64,000 nt of DNA from Bacillus sp. S3 (GTDB taxonomy: Bacteria; Bacillota; Bacilli; Bacillales; Cytobacillaceae), in NCBI RefSeq assembly GCF_005154805.1, contig NZ_CP039727.1, positions 4,895,501 through 4,959,500 of the forward strand, read 5' to 3'. The notes under the pieces are model-generated. The model saw only the letters and a list, made by a program, of their open reading frames with translations, ran no database searches and had not been told where the DNA came from. Of the stretch, positions 60,853 through 64,000 are shown piece by piece. The translations under genes were made by a program, and so were the position numbers. Position 1 is the stretch's first letter. The number at the start of each line of letters is the position of its first letter.

Positions 60853-61130
60853 TAGCAACCTACCTCCTTAAATCATACAATCTATATATTAATTCTTTGA
60901 AATTCTACTAATTCCTTTTAAAGAGCTGAGGACTTTTTTCAACCCTACTATTATGTTCTACAATAAATGTTGAAATGGTTCCCCAAAAAGCATTCTCACT
61001 AGTCCAGAAGGCAGAGGATGGGAAAAGGAAAACATGTATAATAAGTGATGTAAGTTTATACTGTTTATGTAATAGTTATTTTCTAGAAATGTAAACTTAC
61101 AATTCAAACGTAGTGAAAGTGGGAATCTTA

Positions 61131-61570
61131 ATGGCAGTGGGAACACATACAGTAGAAATTCCAGTAGATGTACAAGCAGTTTGGGATTATGTCAGTGATC
61201 TTGAAAAATGGGAACGTCCGTACCCGCCTATAAAGAACATGAAATCATAAATGACAAGCAATCTATTTGGACATTTGAAGGCAGTGTGAAAGGGATTAAA
61301 AAAACAATCCAAGCGCAGGTTGATATTACCGAATGGAATGAACCCTCAAATATTAAGTTTGAACTAAAAGGTTTATCAGATAACTTTACAGGCAGCGGCC
61401 ACTTTACTGCAGAAGAAAGTACTGGTAAAACAACAATGACTTGTACGGTGAACGTCCATGCAGGTGGATTAACGGGTGCGGTGTTAACACCAATTATTAA
61501 ATGGGCTGTTCCGAAAGTAGCCTCTCGTTTAACAGAATCTATCGCACGTAAAATTGCCGTATTCTCATAG
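61131..61570 (+). pseudogene. SRPBCC/CoxG-like family protein with one frameshift
   Basis: ATG 61131 starts MAVGTHTVEIPVDVQAVWDY and VSDLEKW, which belongs with the second frame SVPAYKEHEIINDKQSIWTF... to 61570. The join falls at about 61206-61215 (GAAAAATGGGAACG), where one base appears missing. Together they give about 146 residues, a typical polyketide-cyclase/CoxG fold binding a hydrophobic ligand. The rest of the frame is intact, so a recent mutation or a sequencing error at the A-run is likely. Weak ribosome site (GTGGGAAT). Confidence 0.7.
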
Positions 61571-61767
61571 TTTTCATATTTAACGGAAAGGGGGCTATCC
61601 AAAAATGGGTGGCCTTTAGTCAAGTGGAGGGACCTACATCTAGTCATTCGCATGAACATCATGAAGATATGGCTAATACCACCTGTTTGACACCATGAAA
61701 AGTGTTTCCAATAACAATTGACAACAAAATGGCAGTAAAGCGTTAGCCTTACTGCCATTTTACGAAA

Positions 61768-63189
61768 TTATTCAAATAAAGGCAGTTTCACAACAACTGT
61801 TGTACCGCCGCCTTCTTCCGATTCAATATTCAATTCCCCAAAATGTTTTTTTACAATCTGAAAAACAATCGCGAGACCCAAACCGGTTCCTCCCTCTTTT
61901 CGTGAACGGGCCCGATCGACGCGATAGAAACGTTCTACTACCTTTGGCAGGTCCTCCTTAGAAATGCCAGGTCCAGAATCCTGAATCATCAACACGGCAA
62001 AGGACCCTTCCTCCGTTAAAGTAATCCTGATTGGCTTACCCTTTGGTGTATACCGTATCGCATTATCAAGCAGATTGCTGACCACCTGCTCAAGCCGATC
62101 AGAGTCTCCATTGACAATAATCCCATCAGACAGATTCCGCACCAGTTGAATCGCTTTTTGTTGAGCAGACAATTCAAACCGTTCGGCCACCTCCGAAATC
62201 AACTGGGCAAACGGCAGCGGCTCATCCTTCATCGGATACGAGTCACCCTCCAACTGCGCCAAATCCAGCAAATCATGAACGAGCCGCTGCATCCTTTCCG
62301 TTTCGTTATGAATAATCGAAACATATTTTCGAGAAGCCTCCCGATCTTTAGCCACACCATCGAGAATGGCCTCTGTGTATCCTTTCATATAGCTAAGCGG
62401 CGTCCGTAATTCATGGGAAACATTTTGCAAAAACTCCCTTCGCTTTTGTTCGACGGCTTCCAATGAAGAGGCAAGAGTATTAAAAGAAGCAGCGAGATTC
62501 CCGACTTCATCCGTTTGTCGGACCTCGATTCTTTTGGAAAAATCACCTTGGGACATTTTTTGCGAAATGGTTTCCATCTCTTTTAATGGTTTAATCAGCC
62601 TGTTTGTCATTTTCAGCGCCATCCAGACTACAAGCGATAAAAGCAATACTAACGAAACCACTAGCACAATTCGAATAGACTTAAACGGTTCGTAAATATC
62701 AGCAAGCGGCATATACAGAAACAGTGCCCCTTTTAGTTGATCTTTTTTCAATAAGGGAATCGTAACCGCCAAAATATCCTGTTGGAAGCGTGGATGCTCA
62801 CGGATGAAAATAACCTTTTTCCCCGCGAGCAGCCGCTGTCTTTCATCAAACGTAATTAAGTTGTTTTCGGCCAATTCATCATAAGGAATTCCAGCGCTTA
62901 ACAGCATCGGGTCTTCAGTAAAAATCACCTTGGCATCAGAGCTGGCATCGATCCATTGTACCCTTTTTTTAAACTCTGCCTTGTTAACCGCTTTATAATA
63001 ATATTTCCGAAGCTCTTCCCCTTGCATAATCAAGATTTCTTTTTGTTTTTCTACATAAAATTTCTCATACAAATAGTAGGTTAATCCCGTTCCAAACACA
63101 ATCGTGATTACGGCTACGATGGTAATGGTCGTCCAAATTTTCTGCTTTAACCCAAAGTTTAGTCTTCGAATTTGTACCCCACTCCCCAC
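61768..63189 (-). CDS. HAMP-domain sensor histidine kinase
   Basis: 473 residues. GTG 63189 start (overlaps the regulator end by 31 bases). TM1 at about 15-37, an extracytoplasmic region of about 130 residues, TM2 near 172-192, HAMP to about 245, HisKA with His in NVSHELRTPLSYMKGY (about 260), then HATPase with N-box (VVSNLLDNAIRYTP), G1 (IQDSGPGIS), G2 (GGTGLGLAI). Signals through the adjacent OmpR regulator. The stimulus is not known; it resembles the general WalK/ResE-type envelope sensors. Confidence 0.92.
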   Translation of the reverse strand: MGSGVQIRRLNFGLKQKIWTTITIVAVITIVFGTGLTYYLYEKFYVEKQKEILIMQGEELRKYYYKAVNKAEFKKRVQWIDASSDAKVIFTEDPMLLSAGIPYDELAENNLITFDERQRLLAGKKVIFIREHPRFQQDILAVTIPLLKKDQLKGALFLYMPLADIYEPFKSIRIVLVVSLVLLLSLVVWMALKMTNRLIKPLKEMETISQKMSQGDFSKRIEVRQTDEVGNLAASFNTLASSLEAVEQKRREFLQNVSHELRTPLSYMKGYTEAILDGVAKDREASRKYVSIIHNETERMQRLVHDLLDLAQLEGDSYPMKDEPLPFAQLISEVAERFELSAQQKAIQLVRNLSDGIIVNGDSDRLEQVVSNLLDNAIRYTPKGKPIRITLTEEGSFAVLMIQDSGPGISKEDLPKVVERFYRVDRARSRKEGGTGLGLAIVFQIVKKHFGELNIESEEGGGTTVVVKLPLFE

Positions 63190-63833
63190 ACCGTTTTAAT
63201 CAGATGGCCTGCTGAACCAAGCTTAATTCTTAATGTTTTAATATGAGTATCAACGGTTCGTAAGGTTCCTTTGCTCTCTAGTCCCCACACATGGTCGAGC
63301 AGCTGCTCCCTGGAAAAAACTTGTCCTTTAGACTTAAAAAAAAACTCCAGCAAACTAAATTCTTTACGCGTCAAATCGATTCTTTTTCCTTGGACTTTGG
63401 CGGTATGTCCTTCCAAATCAATTAACAGATCCCCTAGTTCCAGTATGTTCTGCCCTAGTTTAAAATCATTAGACCTTCTTAGCAATGCCTCTACACGGGC
63501 GACTAATTCTTTAGGACTGAACGGCTTCACTATGTAATCATCGGCACCGATTTTTAAACCATGAATCCGGTCCAGCTCCTCGCTCTTTGCCGTCAGCATG
63601 ATAATCGGGATCTTTGAGACCTCGCGAATTTTTTGACACACGGTAAAGCCGTCCATTTTCGGCATCATGATGTCCAATATGACCATATCAAACGCCCCGT
63701 GTTCCCACTGTGCCAACACTTCTTTCCCATCCACAGCAGTAACCGTCTCGTACCCTTCTTTTTCCAAATAAGACCCAACCAACATCAGCATCTGCTCTTC
63801 ATCATCAGCTATTAAAACTTTATATTTACTCAT
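63159..63833 (-). CDS. OmpR-family response regulator
   Basis: 224 residues. Receiver domain with DDEEQ near 10 and the phosphoacceptor Asp in MVILDIMMPKMDG (about residue 53), Lys in IVKPFSPKEL. Winged helix from about 125: IDLTRKEFSLLEFFFKSKGQ, TLRTVDTHIKTLRIKLG, VWGVGYKFED. ATG 63833 overlaps the upstream stop as ATGA, so three genes are likely one operon. Targets unknown. Confidence 0.93.
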   Translation of the reverse strand: MSKYKVLIADDEEQMLMLVGSYLEKEGYETVTAVDGKEVLAQWEHGAFDMVILDIMMPKMDGFTVCQKIREVSKIPIIMLTAKSEELDRIHGLKIGADDYIVKPFSPKELVARVEALLRRSNDFKLGQNILELGDLLIDLEGHTAKVQGKRIDLTRKEFSLLEFFFKSKGQVFSREQLLDHVWGLESKGTLRTVDTHIKTLRIKLGSAGHLIKTVWGVGYKFED

Positions 63834-64000
63834 TTTAAGTCACCTAAAACCATCATATGCGGTCCGTTTTTCAACCGGATTTGCTTACTTTTAGTAAAAT
63901 CCGTGCGGTCAATAATGGCAAGCGAGTCGCCATCCAAACTTGTGACATAAATCCTGTGCTTGTCACCAATAATATCATTCGGATTGGCGCCCACCTTCAG
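63830..64000 (-). CDS. C-terminal part of a YncE-like beta-propeller protein (runs off window)
   Basis: Last 56 residues: LKVGANPNDIIGDKHRIYVT, SLDGDSLAIIDRTDFTKSKQ, IRLKNGPHMMVLGDLK. The G(A)NPNDI...YVT...D.L.IID pattern is the YVTN/YncE beta-propeller repeat. Its stop overlaps the response regulator start by 4 bases, so it is the upstream gene of the two-component operon and may encode the secreted or sensing partner. Confidence 0.7.
   Translation of the reverse strand: MKVGANPNDIIGDKHRIYVTSLDGDSLAIIDRTDFTKSKQIRLKNGPHMMVLGDLK

Overview
The window looks like chromosomal DNA from a low-GC, spore-forming member of the Bacillaceae (Bacillus/Neobacillus-like). The signs are AGGAGG ribosome sites, a GerA-type germinant receptor operon, a Cof-type HAD hydrolase, YetF/DUF421 and YdhK-type proteins, and IS256 and ISL3 elements. 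It is an accessory-rich stretch: three catabolic islands are separated by small single genes, tandem arrays, dispersed non-coding repeats and gene remnants.

Layout. 1-12.4 kb: small genes (EamA exporter with divergent MocR regulator, ArsR/VOC pair, cupredoxin, YdhK lipoprotein, MOSC protein, sigma factor, a degenerate M50-like membrane protein, RibD-like reductase, GNAT, VOC, GyrI-like), an 8-copy 52-bp array and two copies of a ~374-bp non-coding element. 12.4-12.9 kb: a peroxiredoxin gene whose peroxidatic residue is encoded by an in-frame TGA followed by a SECIS-like hairpin, so it is a candidate selenoprotein (or a one-base pseudogene). 13.1-21.8 kb: an Rbs-type sugar ABC transporter, an Rpe-like epimerase, an FGGY kinase and a SorC regulator, divergent from two short-chain dehydrogenases; together a likely pentitol or pentulose pathway. 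21.9-27.3 kb: a decayed zone with fragments of ROK kinase, sensor kinase and ManA genes, a 15-copy 52-bp array and a second, unrelated 52-bp array.

27.3-38.3 kb: a trans-4-hydroxy-L-proline island. One leftward operon carries FAD oxidoreductase, two proline-racemase-family proteins, a DHDPS-family deaminase, an aldehyde dehydrogenase and an AGCS symporter. One rightward operon carries two iron-sulfur proteins and an FAD/NAD oxidoreductase. A sigma-54 activator lies between them, and each operon has a clear -24/-12 promoter. 38.5-46.4 kb: a sulfolactate island with a TRAP transporter, a GntR/FCD regulator, ComC-like and SlcC-like dehydrogenases and the SuyAB sulfo-lyase. It is tied together by four copies of one 19-bp palindromic operator. 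The inferred route is (S)-sulfolactate to sulfopyruvate to (R)-sulfolactate to pyruvate plus sulfite.

46.5-64 kb: another 52-bp array interrupted by an intact IS256 element with an 8-bp target duplication, a NUDIX hydrolase, a collapsed ROK gene, the ger operon, a secreted GH84 glycosidase, a third copy of the 374-bp element, a YHYH/cell-wall-repeat protein, a frameshifted ISL3-type element that carries a GC-rich Bacillus repeat, a VOC protein, a frameshifted SRPBCC gene, and an OmpR/HisKA two-component system after a beta-propeller gene that runs off the end. Gene calls rest on reading motifs and context; no database search was run.
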